Assembly: GCA_949752735.1 (NCBI GenBank)
Contig: OX457036.1
Span: 11,681,352 to 11,745,351 of the forward strand
Direction of reading: 5' to 3'
Origin: Lumbricus terrestris
Lineage: Eukaryota; Annelida; Clitellata; Crassiclitellata; Lumbricidae
DNA length: 64,000 nt
This document shows positions 1 to 10,299 of this stretch, piece after piece. Both the position numbers and the translations under genes were made by a program. Position 1 is the stretch's first letter; every line of letters starts with the position of its first letter. The notes under the pieces are model-generated. The model did no database searches and was not told where the DNA came from. It saw only the letters and a list, made by a program, of their open reading frames with translations.

Positions 1-1505
1 TCATTGCTATCCCATGAAATCTTGCAATATTCCAAACCATACGCAGCATTAAGACTGCGAAGTGTTGAATCAAAATATGAGAAATATTCAATGCTATCTG
101 GCATTTGTTGCAATGGCAGCTTGCTGTTTATTAACAAATGAAACTTTCTTAACATAATTGTGCTTAGAAGATTAAAACAGACACCCTGTACAATGTCTAA
201 GGATTCAAGCATTTCAGAAGTAAAGACATCGCAAATTTGAAATCCTACAGAAAACAAGTTATCCCAAGATTCGAACTTCAATGATTTCCGAAATTCAAAG
301 ACAGCTTGTTTGTAGCCCGCCAAATATGGTGTCACTTTTCTTGCTTTTACAATTTTTGTGACTTCATCATGCGTCCTTAAGAATTGTCGTATGTAATTTT
401 CTACGAACCATTTACAAAGAATGCCAGAATCGTGGAATTCATGCAATCGTCGTTTCATCTTGCTAAGAATTGCGGAGCTCGAGGGCTTATGAAATAAATT
501 TGCTTCGGAAATAAAGTAGTTCGGAATGTACCCACGTTTTAACCATTCTAAAAGCTTCTGTAGCAACCCACAGCATATCTCAATAGCAGAAACGGAATGC
601 CACCAATCAGGTGACATCGTTTCACAAGTCCACAACATCAGTGTCTTTATATGATATGAACACAAAACCTCATCTTCCTTTGCACAATCTTTTTGTATTA
701 TTTCTCTCTTGCAGAAGAATCTCAACAAATGATAGACAATCTGCTGAACTTGAGTCCAACTGTGGAGTAAAATTACTTATGCTACCGAAAACGACAATCT
801 CCACTGGTATTTATCGTTCCTACAAGCACGATGCTGAATGTAGACAACATGACAACCATTTTGCACAACTTCGGAGATTTTGGCATTCGTCGGCCATCCG
901 TTATCTCTGTGTCGTTTCGGCCACTCTTCGGCGTCTCTAGGCCACTGAGGACACCAAATGGTTTTAACCGAATCAAACGTCATGGGATAGTGGCCAGTTT
1001 GCAGCTTAACTGCTGGACCTTTTACAGCGCCTGAAGAGACACAATCATATGCATCTGTGATAATATTAAGGTATAAATTTGCAGGAGGGGCGACGCCACA
1101 TTCATAATTTTTCAATTTCCAATTATAGTTCATCGTTCCAAAAAATCGAAGTCGGACAAGAACTGGATAAATGAGGCATGGCTCCATCTTACAGAACTTG
1201 ATCGTCTCGTTTAACCAACGCAAATCATTTGGCAACACTGGAAACTCACCAACAAATGCTAGCACATCGTTGCGGGTCATCATTTTATCATAATCGTCGA
1301 TGCAGGAATTCAATGGTCTGATGTAGAACTCTTCACTGCTACCACAAGCCGTGATGTGAAAGTTTGCCACACGACCCAATGAAGTCATTGTATCATATTT
1401 GAGATGAGAAACAACACCACACGCCTTTGGAAGCATCTGGCATGTAGGCCTACTAACAATGAACTCAGATGCAAGTTCCAGTTTTCGTTTTTCTGCGGTT
1501 TCCAT
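1..1505 (-). pseudogene. Mab-21/cGAS-like family gene, copy A (partial, one internal stop)
   Basis: The gene reads leftward from an ATG at 1503-1505 and runs off the window start at about residue 500 of a 970-residue family. Residues 1-242 give the Mab-21 N-terminal half: GSS near residue 55, D-x-D (DYD) near 71-73, and the W-P...W-P-x-R-x-R-x-x-G-W-P signature. The family motif SFSVAE is broken because the Glu codon reads TAA at 775-777. Past the stop the same frame stays open and homologous to copies B and C to position 1. The lesion is therefore a single GAA-to-TAA change: a young pseudogene, an allele, a sequencing error or, less likely, readthrough. Residues 19-20 (Arg-Pro) are a 6-bp insertion made by a TAGGCCTA octamer that B, C and D lack. 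Role by family: nucleotidyltransferase-fold sensor. Confidence 0.85.
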
Positions 1506-1520
1506 TCTGTATGGAAATCA
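1506..1520 (-). other. Candidate 3' splice acceptor directly before the ATG (copy A)
   Basis: On the gene strand the sequence just before the start codon reads CCATACAG|A-ATG. Copies B, C and D have the same layout (TACAG|G-ATG). A conserved YAG one base before the ATG in every copy with a 5' end suggests that a noncoding upstream exon is spliced to the start codon. The polypyrimidine tract is weak, and no transcript evidence is available. Confidence 0.5.
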
Positions 1521-1552
1521 TAATTTTCTTAAATCTGCCGCGTCATCGCGGA

Positions 1553-1735
1553 AATAATCACCATCGTCATCATAGCGATCAGCGTTTACATCACCTTCAT
1601 CATCATCGCCACCGTTATCATCATCGCCACTGTTATCATCATCGCCACTGTTATTATCATCGCCACCGTTATCATCATCATCATCATCATCATCATCTTC
1701 GCCACCGTTATCGTCTTCATCATCACGCTCATTTG
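1553..1735. repeat. Imperfect CAT/CATCGC microsatellite
   Basis: Runs of CATCAT with CATCGCCAC variants lie in the presumed 5' intron of copy A. Shorter CAT/ATC-rich stretches sit at the same place upstream of copies B (around 16950) and D (55930-56010), so the tract predates the duplications. It creates a spurious His-rich reading frame. Confidence 0.8.
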
Positions 1736-1829
1736 CATCCTATGCTTCTTATATCGGCTAATCGAAATAGTCCGACGAATGGCGATACATGACGACTATG
1801 ACTCGTAATCGTAATCGTGATCCACAAAT

Positions 1830-2100
1830 TTCTAAAGCGCTACTCGAAAGCCAAGCGCGGGGCACCAGATTATTCACGAGCGCTGCGTTGTCAAAAGGGT
1901 TGTCCGTGAGAGTAGTCCATGGTGGTCTGGGTCGAGTTAGCATAGGATCAGAGGGGTGGAACAGCAACAAAGGCGGGTGTCATCTGGGTAGGGAATTGGA
2001 GGGTGGAGAATCAGTTGAGACTGGGTAAGAGTTCTTTAAAAGGTGAGATTTCAGTTTCGAATGAAAAGCCCGAGGTATGATGGTCAGAGGAGCCTGAAGA
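1830..2100. repeat. Interspersed repeat, family shared with 46540-46800
   Basis: The phrase CTAAAGCGCYACTCGAAAGCCA, the following GGGCACCAG, and later matches (GGATCAGA, CCCGAGG) recur in the same order at 46540-46800. These are two diverged copies of one dispersed family of about 270 bp. I see no coding capacity and cannot name the family. Confidence 0.55.
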
Positions 2101-2394
2101 AGGTGATGGTGTGTGGTTAGTAATGATAGTGGAGGAACTGAAAAAGATCGGAATTCATGAGGCAGATCATTCCAAAGGCGTGGTGCTTAGTTGGATATGA
2201 CTGCCCTTTAGACCCAGGACTCTGTTTTCGACGACTCTTTATAATAGATAAGGCTGGATGATGGAAATCTGGCTCGGCCATAAAGTGGTACTGAGCCAAC
2301 AAAACTGTGGCTGGGCGACAAAATGAAGCCACGAGTTAGCCACACTGTGCCTGGCCGATGAACTAAAAACGACGAACTGAGTGCAATGTAGAGA

Positions 2395-3195
2395 TAAGCG
2401 CCACCATAGACCTATGGTGACCCGTCATAATCGCCCACCGACAAAATAGCCCCGTCGAAATAGCTCAATGACGAAATGGCCTCGTCATAATCGCCCACCG
2501 ACAAAATAACCCCATCATAATCGCCCAACGGCAAAATAGCCCCGTCAAAACAGCTCGTCAAAATAGCTCCCTGAACAATGAACAGAGTCCCGTCATAGCA
2601 GCCAACGACAACTCAGTTCCAGAATGGCTCAAATGTTTAATGTTAAAAGTAACACAGTGAACAATGTATTTAAAACAAATGAGCGAAACTACTATTTGAA
2701 ATGCGGTGATTGCTATAGCAAGATGTTAACGAAACTACTAAGAAAGTATAGCGGCTTCATCAAAGTGCGGATTGGTCGCTCTCAGATTTTGTAACACGTT
2801 TGTAGAACCGTTATTTGCTAACCTTTATTCTTTAGCAAGGAACTGCTAAAATAACATAGGCCTATAAGTAAGTTTGTTCATTGCCTTTTTTTAGCTCTTC
2901 TTATCTTCATTCAGATGATCGCTTGATCCTAGCTATCGATGTTGCCGTTAGTGTACCTCTGAACCGATTTCCAATTAACGCTTTGAAGTATAGCCCAGAG
3001 TTAAACTAATCTTATTTTGCACCGATTTGTTTGACATTACATGTTTAATTTAAGAAAATTGTTTGATATTGCGCGACTTTGTTGGTACTACGGCGCTATT
3101 TAGTCGGTGAGCGATTTTGACGGGGATCTTTCGTCGGTGGGCGGTTATGACTGGACTGTTTGGACGGGGCTATTTTGACCGGGCTATTTTGACGA
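2395..3195. mobile_element. Foldback-type element with internally repetitive arms
   Basis: The left arm (about 2410-2600) repeats short phrases such as CGTCATAATCGCCCACCGAC and AAAATAGCCCCGTC. The right arm (about 3085-3195) carries the same phrases in reverse complement (TCGGTGGGCGGTTATGAC, GACGGGGCTATTTTGAC). The roughly 480-bp core is AT-rich and noncoding. Inverted arms made of short tandem repeats fit a foldback element or a MITE. I could not define exact ends or a target duplication. Confidence 0.55.
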
Positions 3196-4150
3196 GGTGC
3201 CATCGGGAACAGATTTTGAACACCCGTGACAAGTGACCAGTGTCTGGCAGAGTTGGCCAAAGGTTGGGCAGTCCCCAAAAAAGGAAGGTCCACCCCAGCC
3301 GGAGGATTCTACTTTTTGAGTGTTGCCCAGCGTTTGTCCCGGTTTCATCCGTAAAAGGTATTCATGTAGTCTCAAATGTTATTTCCAGCAGATAGAAATT
3401 GTTTTGATCTATTCAGGACGAACATATGGATTGAAATTCATACCATAATAGCCTAAATGATTGATGACGCGTGTTTTCATCAGGCAAAATGTTTCTTCTT
3501 CTCGATTTCACATCCCAATGAGTAGGCTATACAAAATCTCCTTCATGACCAAATCTCATGATGACATTTCTTAATCGGTAGACTAAGTTTATACAAACCT
3601 TCTTCATGGACAAATCCTATGGTGTTAAGTATAGCCGTGCCTCAATGATTAGGCTATGCAAAATCTCCTTCATGACCAAATTGCATAGCATTAACTAGAC
3701 AACAAGCGTAAATTCATTAAACAAAATGAATGACTTGACTAAGATACCACTTGCCTCAAGCTACACTGAAATAAAAAACAGTAGTAGTCCTATCGGTGAA
3801 TAAATCAGGTTGCTGAACTTCACGCATGAGCTTACATATGCAATTGTACATTAAGACTGAATTCGATGAAGCTGACACAATTACAACGACAGTTCTCTAC
3901 AGACAGCTTTTCCCATACACGAACTAGAATCTTAAAACATGTCCGGTTTGTTAACGAATTGGAAGGTGCACTAAAAGTGAAAGCGTCAGGCCTAGTGCTT
4001 AGACTACTAATTAAATTAGGCATTGCTCTTTGCCTGCCAACTCTGTTACAGACTATCAGTTTCCTCGTAGACAACTAATTGTATCCGCAATTGTTGGCTT
4101 TTAGGCTTAGACGTATTAATTGCGTTCCCGCTTGTATTATACCGAGGGTA
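3180..4150 (-). repeat. Paralogous upstream block of the Mab-21 genes, copy A
   Basis: The block matches 18.15-19.3 kb (copy B), 48.34-49.08 kb (orphan) and 57.03-58.6 kb (copy D). Landmarks are GGCAGAGTTGG, an ATTGATGACG phrase, a TTCTTCATG/CTCCTTCATG phrase, the candidate donor at 3749-3754 and the exon-like motif ACTTCACGCAT at about 3818. It travels with the gene, so the duplicated unit is gene plus several kilobases of 5' sequence. Confidence 0.75.
3755..3920 (-). other. Candidate noncoding first exon with a GC-type donor (copy A)
   Basis: On the gene strand the conserved block ends in TTGAG|GCAAGT at 3754/3755. Copy B has AAG|GTAAGT at the same place, a near-perfect donor; copy D has AAG|GCAAGT. 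Joined to the acceptor at 1506 this would remove about 2.25 kb. GC-AG introns with otherwise strong donors are a known minor class. The exon's 5' limit and the promoter are not determinable here. Confidence 0.4.
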
Positions 4151-4200
4151 GGGTAACGTTTATTATTGTTTAACGTTGATGATGTCGACACACAAACACG

Positions 4201-4202
<2 letters not shown>

Positions 4203-4233
<31 letters not shown>
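4203..4233. repeat. (CA)n microsatellite
   Basis: About 15 CA units follow a CACACAAACACGCTCACACA lead-in at the distal end of the copy A upstream block. Confidence 0.95.
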
Positions 4234-4235
<2 letters not shown>

Positions 4236-4261
4236 GTATAGAGATAAGTGAGTATATTATA

Positions 4262-4640
4262 TGTCAAATCAATCAAATCAATCAAATCAAATCAAATCAA
4301 ATAATTTTATTGGTCCGTTTGAAACAAAATAAGCACAACAAGTCAGGTACAAAGTAACACAAAGCATCTCCAGTATCACCAAGTTGTCAATCCATTAACT
4401 TAATTAGGTAACATAAATTATATTATTCAGACATATAGCTAAGACTGGTATGATCTCCAAAAGAGTAGGCTAGGTAAGGATTGGTTACACCTAGTGGTTC
4501 TAAGGTTAAGTGATACCAGTGTGGACGATTATCCCTAGACCTGGAATGCGAGGTTATAAAAAACTCGTGCAATAGTGGACACAAATGGAGACTCAGAAGG
4601 GAGAAAATCCCGCTAGTAGGGCCCCCAAACAAACTATTAA
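4262..4640 (-). mobile_element. 3' end fragment of a LINE (minus strand), low support
   Basis: The segment opens with TCAAA/TCAAT repeats followed by TAATTTTATTGG. This is the reverse complement of the (TTTGAT)n tail on the plus-strand LINE at 13770-13785. A tail repeat followed by A/T-rich sequence is what a 5'-truncated LINE on the minus strand looks like. No coding sequence remains, so the assignment rests on the tail. Confidence 0.4.
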
Positions 4641-6260
4641 ATAATTTTGATATATACGCACCACAATTTGATGAAAAACCAAAGCAACAGTAGATGAGTA
4701 GGCCTATACAAAAGATGCGAATCAGTATAATCCTTTCTTAAATCCAGGTGCAAATTGCATTTAGGTGTTGTCATACATTATAAACAAAAATCAAGGACTT
4801 GGTCATAATAATGATTCATGATGAAGTTTTATCAGGCCAAATTGCTTGCTAATAGGCTACCATATCCTGTCACAGGGACGTGGGCGCAGTGAGTAGACTA
4901 GATCGCGGCGCTTTAGGAATTGCTAATTACATTACATTCTAGAACACCAATCAATCTTTTGCAATGGTCAGCCATTTGGCATCGAGGAGTGAAAACCAGG
5001 GACCTCAACCTTGCCTATGTTTTATGGTCCTTCTTGGATTCTTTCCCCTTCTTTTCTCCTGAGCGCATTGCTCCCTTATTTGATTCGTTCAACATATAGT
5101 GTTGTTTTCGCATGAATAAACAATCGCAGCGATTTTTATCCGACCGAGTTCTCAGGGGCGTATACAGAAATTTTTCGAAGAGGGGGGGCAAAAAATTTCA
5201 GAAAATCTGATGACCTTTTTGGTCGTTTGGTCGAAATGTCTAGAAAATATACCAACTTTCCTGCCAGAATAACTTGTGACTTTTTAGTCGTCAGTCATCT
5301 CGGTCGAAGTAATCTCTTCACAAGTAATAATGAATAATATACTATATGGCCTCTCTAATATCCTACTTTTCTCTCCCGCTGCGTTGATTTAATGGCTTGT
5401 TGGAATCGGTCAGAGTCAATTTTTTACATTCAGAATATTCAGAATGTAATCAAGTCTAATTCTTAAAACAATGAGTTTTTCGCGTCGTTCTACAATTAAT
5501 GCCGTTAAATGTTTTATAATATGCATATTAAACCTTCAATTAACTTAGCATATTTTTACATTGCTAAACTAATGTGCAATGTATAGATGTTCGCTTAACT
5601 TAGGCCTATTACTACATTTTGTGCATCATTTTTAGGTGATGATATCATAGACTGGGGGGGCTAATGTCCTACTTGGAGTCTATTGTCCGGGAGGCTAATG
5701 TCCGGGAGGACACACGGAATCGATTGATGGTGATCTATAATATAATTCTGAGATTCTGTGGGTATGGATGTCCGTCGCAAGAAAGGCTCAGAGACCGATT
5801 CATTTCGCAACACTAAACAATTTTTTTTAGCTTCTCATGCGAATTTGTGGGTCAGGATGACTATTTTCAGCTCTCAACTCACCGTAAAAAGCGAAATATC
5901 AACATTTTAATTTTGCGCCTGTTTAGCCTTATAGAAAAGCGTTACAGATTTAGTTCACCATTGTTGCCATTCGTTGGACGAACCACATCAGACTACAGTT
6001 CGAATGAGTTCGCCATGTCATGACGTCATTCTTGCTTATCGCACGAATATGAAACCGGTTGACAAAATCGCGACCGGTTTCAGTGTAGGCCTACAATTAA
6101 GCAGTTGAAATATTCACAAGAACGCAGATCGCAGAAATCTTAACTATACTAACAGAACAGACAACCAGCAATAATTGTATTAACCAAGTTATTAATAGGC
6201 ACTCTCATTCATGCAGTGCAGAAACCATAGAGAAAGGAGTGTGTGTTTGTCCAGAATTAT
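4641..6260. other. Noncoding interval without a recognised gene
   Basis: AT-rich sequence with no convincing reading frame. Position 5153 starts CAGGGGCGTATACAG followed by a G-rich run, which resembles a hAT terminal sequence, but I found no matching right end. TAGGCCTA occurs at about 4703, 5602 and 6084. Confidence 0.6.
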
Positions 6261-6268
6261 ACGCCTAC

Positions 6269-6423
6269 CATGCATGAGCGGAGTATGGTTTCCGTTCTTG
6301 GAGGGGCTAAAGCCTTCATGGGGGGGGCTAAGCCCGGGAAAAGATACCATTTACACGGTAAAAATGAATTTGGGTCTTTTGGGGGGGCTTAAACCCCCTA
6401 GCCCCTGACAAACTCCGCCCATG
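6269..6423. mobile_element. Short hAT-like MITE (155 bp) with 8-bp TSD
   Basis: The direct repeat ACGCCTAC flanks the element at 6261-6268 and 6424-6431. The ends are inverted: CATGAGCGGAGT on the left (after a CATG duplication) against CATGGGCGGAGT read from the right. The interior holds G-runs (GGGGGGCTAAGCCC) and no coding sequence. An 8-bp TSD with these ends fits the hAT superfamily. Confidence 0.75.
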
Positions 6424-7175
6424 ACGCCTACAGTTTCACAGCTATTGACCACCGGAACAATCCAATGGAGGGATTTGTGAAGATCTCTCCACGAGGGCCT
6501 TCGTGGGGACGAAAAACCGAAATTTCGCTATTTTCATATATTCGCGCAGTTTCGCATATTTACACCTCAAACCTTGCAGCTAGAGAGATAGAGAGCGGCC
6601 GAGCCACTACCCACAGTCAGCACACATCCGCCCCGCAGGGGCGAGTCATGTTTGACTTTTGGGGGGGAAGCGAGGTGGGGTGGAGGGTTGGCGAAGCCTC
6701 CAAATTTAGCGGTCAACGCCGGGTACCTCAGAGTAGTGTAAAAAATCCTAAATTTCCCGCCATATCTTGACGTCAGCGCACACTTTGCAGAATTTGACCT
6801 GATTAGGTCCTATACGCTTACAAGCATGCTGTATTTCTTACATCATGCTTACAAGACAGATCTGACATATTTTGCAACCAATCAGATGTAGCCATTTTAA
6901 CATTAATGGTGACAGGATTATTCTTAGAATTAACATAACCCGGGCGAAGCCGGGTATAAAAGCTAGTGAGAGATAAGAGGAATTTGTTTTCCTCAGGTCA
7001 TTGGAGGAGATGAGGAGTTTGACAAAACAGTGTCGTCTATTCAAATCCCTCTAGTTGGATTATAGAGGAAATTCTCATTGACTTTTCAGTTACAGACTCT
7101 GATTTCGGCATACCTGGGAACGGCGGTCCCAAATGATAAAATTCCATAAATCGATAGTGTGGAGTATTGGATGGG
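6424..7175. other. Noncoding interval with a Helitron-like terminus
   Basis: I see no gene. The stretch includes a G-rich segment at 6640-6690 and the Helitron-type 3' end listed separately at 6939-6966. The right part to 7166 is the target flank of the next element. Confidence 0.5.
6939..6966 (+). mobile_element. Helitron-type 3' terminus (hairpin plus CTAG)
   Basis: CCCGG (6939-6943) and CCGGG (6950-6954) form a stem with a six-base loop. Eight bases later comes CTAG, followed by T. Helitrons end in CTRR preceded by a short GC-rich hairpin about 10 bp upstream and insert before a T. No 5' end or helicase was found, so this is a terminus of a nonautonomous copy at best. Confidence 0.5.
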
Positions 7176-9049
7176 CAGTGTTTAATCTAGTCCCCCTCCT
7201 CTGGGGGGGGAATTGGGGTTTCTGGGGGGGGAGACATTTGAACGTCCGAAGGACGCTCGTGATGCGCGTAGCACCGAGACTGGGAGGGGTATGGGGAGGG
7301 GGATGCGTCCCTCCCCATCAGAAACTTTTTGAATTTCCACATTGCAATGGCAGCATTTTAAGGTGTCGTCTTAACAAAATAGCTGTACTTTTTCAGTGAC
7401 CCTTTAGAAAATTTTTGGATTTCCACATTGCAATGGCAGCATTTTAAGGTGTCGTCTTAACAAAATAGCTGTACTTTTTCAGTGACCCATTTGAAAATTT
7501 TTGGATTTCCACATTGCAATGGCAACATTTTAAGGGGTCATCTTAACAAAATAGCTGTACTGTTTCAGTGGCCCATTAGAAACTTTTTGAATTTCCACAT
7601 TGCAATGGCAGCATCTTCAGGTGTCATCTTTAAAAAATAGCTGTACTTTTTCAGTGGCCTATTAGAAAATTTTTGGATTTCCACATTGCAATGGCAGCAT
7701 TTTAAGGGGTCATCTTAACAAAATAGCTGTACTTTTTCAGTGGCATATTAAATTTTTTTTGGATTTCCACATTGCAATGGCAGCATTTTAAGGTGACGTC
7801 TTAACAAAATAGCTGTACTTTTTCAGTGGCCTATTAGAAAATTTTTGGATTTCCACATTGCAATGGCAGCATTTTAAGGTGACGTCTTGACAAAATAGCT
7901 GTACTTTTTCAGTGGCCCATCAGAAAATTTTTGGATTTCCACATTGCAATGGCAGCATTTTAAGGTGACGTCTTGACAAAATAGCTGTACTTTTCAGTGA
8001 CTTCTTAGAAACTTTTTGAATTTCCACATTGCAATGGCTGCATTTTAAGGGGTCTTTTTTAACAAAATAGCTGTACTGTTTCAGTGGCCCATTAGAAACT
8101 TTTTGAATTTCCACATTACAATGGCAGCATCTTCAGGTGTCATCTTAAAAAAATAGCTGTACTTTTTCAGTGGCCCATTAGAAAATTTTTGGATTTCCAC
8201 ATTGCAATGGCAGCATTTTAAGGGGTCATCTTAACAAAATAGCTGTACTTTTTCAGTGGCATATTAAAAATTTTTTGGATTTCCACATTACAATGGCAGC
8301 ATCTTCAGGTGTCATCTTAAAAAAAGCTGTACTTTTTCAGTGGCCCATTAGAAAATTTTTGGATTTCCACATTGCAATGGCAGCATTTTAAGGGGTCATC
8401 TTAACAAAATAGCTGTACTTTTTCAGTGGCCTATTAGAAAATTTTTGGATTTCCACATTGCAATGGCAGCATTTTAAGGTGACGTCTTGACAAAATAGCT
8501 GTACTTTTTCAGTGGCCCATCAGAAAATGTTTGGATTTCCACATTGCAATGGCAGCATTTTAAGGTGACGTCTTGACAAAATAGCTGTACTTTTCAGTGA
8601 CTTCTTAGAAACTTTTTGAATTTCCACATTGCAATGGCTGCATTTTAAGGGGTCTTTTTTAACAAAATAGCTGTACTGTTTCAGTGACCCATTAGAAAGT
8701 TTTTGAATTTCCACATTGCAATGGCAGCATTTTAACTTAAGGTGACGTCTTGACAAAATAGCTATACTTTTCAGTGACTTCTAAGAAACTTTTTGAATTT
8801 CCACATTGCAATGGCAGCATTTTAAGGTGTCATCTTAACATGATAGTATCATATATTATAGTAATAAAATGATGCCATTATAATCATATAATAATAAATA
8901 ATATCACGATATATTATAACACTTCATGTAAAACAATGATGACACAGTAACTAGAAACCAATATCATTTCGTCAAATTTTTCTGGGGGGGGAAATGTCAA
9001 TCCTGGGGGGGGAACTTTCCCCCCCCAGAGACGTCTAGATTAAACACTG
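7176..9049. mobile_element. TIR element carrying an 86-bp tandem array
   Basis: The ends are inverted repeats: CAGTGTTTAATCTAG at 7176-7190 and its reverse complement at 9035-9049. Both are followed inward by CTGGGGGGGG-type runs. TTGGATGGG is duplicated on both sides (7167-7175 and 9050-9058), a 9-bp target duplication. The interior is a 130-bp head (with CGTCCGAAGGACG) and then about 1.5 kb of tandem repeats. No transposase is present. CAG ends suggest hAT (8 bp expected); 9 bp would suit a Mutator-like element. Diverged relatives lie at 29.9-31.4, 45.1-45.8 and 61.1-61.4 kb. Confidence 0.75.
7325..8845 (+). repeat. 86-bp tandem repeat, about 17 copies
   Basis: The phrase TTTCCACATTGCAATGGCAG recurs every 86 bp (for example 7334, 7420, 7506 and 7592). 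Each monomer also holds TTAAGGTG and AAAATAGCTGTACTTTTTCA. Some monomers come in higher-order groups: the sequence around 7850-8090 is repeated almost unchanged at 8450-8700. It makes short shadow reading frames on the minus strand that are not genes. Confidence 0.95.
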
Positions 9050-9074
9050 TTGGATGGGCAAAAAGTGTGGGTTT

Positions 9075-9365
9075 TTCATCCAGCCTCCATTTCTTAAGCG
9101 TTTCTTCATCAATCCGGCTTCTATTTCAGATCTAGAAATACTTTCATCCAGCTTCTATTTCTCATGCATTATTTTCGTCAATCCAGCTTCTATTTCACCT
9201 GCAGAAGAACCTTCATCCAGATTCCAATTCTCTTGCGTTTTTCATCAATCTAGTCTCCATTTCACCTGTATAAGGTCTTCATCCAGCTCCTATTTCACTT
9301 GCGTTTTTTCAATCAATCCAGCCTCCATTTCACCTGTAAAAGCTTCTATTTCTCAAGCGTGGTTT
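9075..9365. repeat. About 67-bp minisatellite, four copies
   Basis: CATCCAGCYTCYATTTC alternates with CATCAATCCAGYCTCC through four diverged units; each unit looks like a dimer of a 33-bp monomer. It lies immediately beside the target duplication of the previous element. Confidence 0.75.
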
Positions 9366-9546
9366 CTATGCGCCCATCCTATACACCGCGCTATAACGAC
9401 ACGTCATGTTGATTTATTTCCCAACGGAATACCGTCAAAACAACGTAAACAATGACGTAAAAAGCCAGAGAAGCTCGTAAGTAAGTGAATAAGTAAAGAA
9501 TGAAGAAAACAAGTGAATAAATGTAGCCTTAACTGTAGTTGGCTCT

Positions 9547-10285
9547 TCATCTGACGAAAATACATGTTTCAGAATTTGGGACCGCCGTTCCCAGGTGTGC
9601 CCTGATTTCTTGCAGAAGACTTTTTCGCCGATCGTCCAGGTTTGAGTTGAGTTTGTGATTCATGACAAGATGTCTTGCTTTGGCATAGATCTGGGAATTA
9701 ATCTTGGTTAGGTGTTCTGCTAAGTAGATTCCAGTGGATCCAGACGTCCGCTTTTCCCGGAGGGTCTTTCTAATGGAGAGGACCATGTCCCTCACTCGCC
9801 TTGTTGAAAGCCTACCTCCAGAGGCCGGTGCTTGGCTTCCACCTGGAAGGCGATCCGAAACGCAAAGAAGATGTAACTTTCGCCCACTTAGAGATTCAGA
9901 GCGCTGTTGCAGAGATCGAGAACTTCTGGAAAATTTGATCCAGGAATGGATGATCTGCTTTGGGTTGAACCAGCGTAGTCTGTAGCCTAGATCAAGATTC
10001 TTCAAGGCCATGGATAACAATGTTATTCAGTCTGGAGATGTTCTCCATTTCCTCGACCTTGCTACGCAGGATTAAGTTTTCAGCTTCAAGCGAAGATAGG
10101 CGATGATTTTGTTCCTGTAGCTCGTCTACGAGAACTTCCCGAATTACCTTCTCTACGACTTTTTCGAGGTTAGCAGTGTATTTGGACATAATTGTTTCCA
10201 CAACGACCTCGATTAGCGGGGCCGTACTGGTTTTTAGTCTATCCATCAAAACATCTGTTGCGCGTTGGTCTTGTAGTTGTAGCAC
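9547..10285 (-). pseudogene. LINE ORF1 protein, inverted fragment (frameshifted)
   Basis: Two overlapping minus-strand frames (9992-10285 and 9547-10020) together make an ORF1-type protein. It has an N-terminal coiled coil (heptads around ELQEQNHRLSSLEAENLILR), an NNIVIHGL segment, and a C-terminal stretch with LAEHLTKINSQIYAKAR, typical of the FP-like domain in LINE ORF1 proteins. A frameshift near 10000-10020 splits it. It abuts the plus-strand endonuclease/RT of the LINE to its right. Its N-terminus faces the junction and its C-terminus faces outward, the order expected from a twin-priming inversion of one element. It could instead be an unrelated fragment. Confidence 0.65.
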
Positions 10286-10299
10286 GTCTATTAGGGCAT

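Noticed and set aside
775..777. Programmed stop-codon readthrough in copy A
   Set aside because: Intact paralogues have Glu here and the stop context has no known readthrough signal; a point mutation is simpler.
1469..1792. His-rich protein near the start of copy A
   Set aside because: Translation of the CAT repeat in the presumed intron.
7320..8850. Regular repeats suggesting a CRISPR array
   Set aside because: The 86-bp units are contiguous with no unique spacers, and the context is eukaryotic with flanking TIRs.
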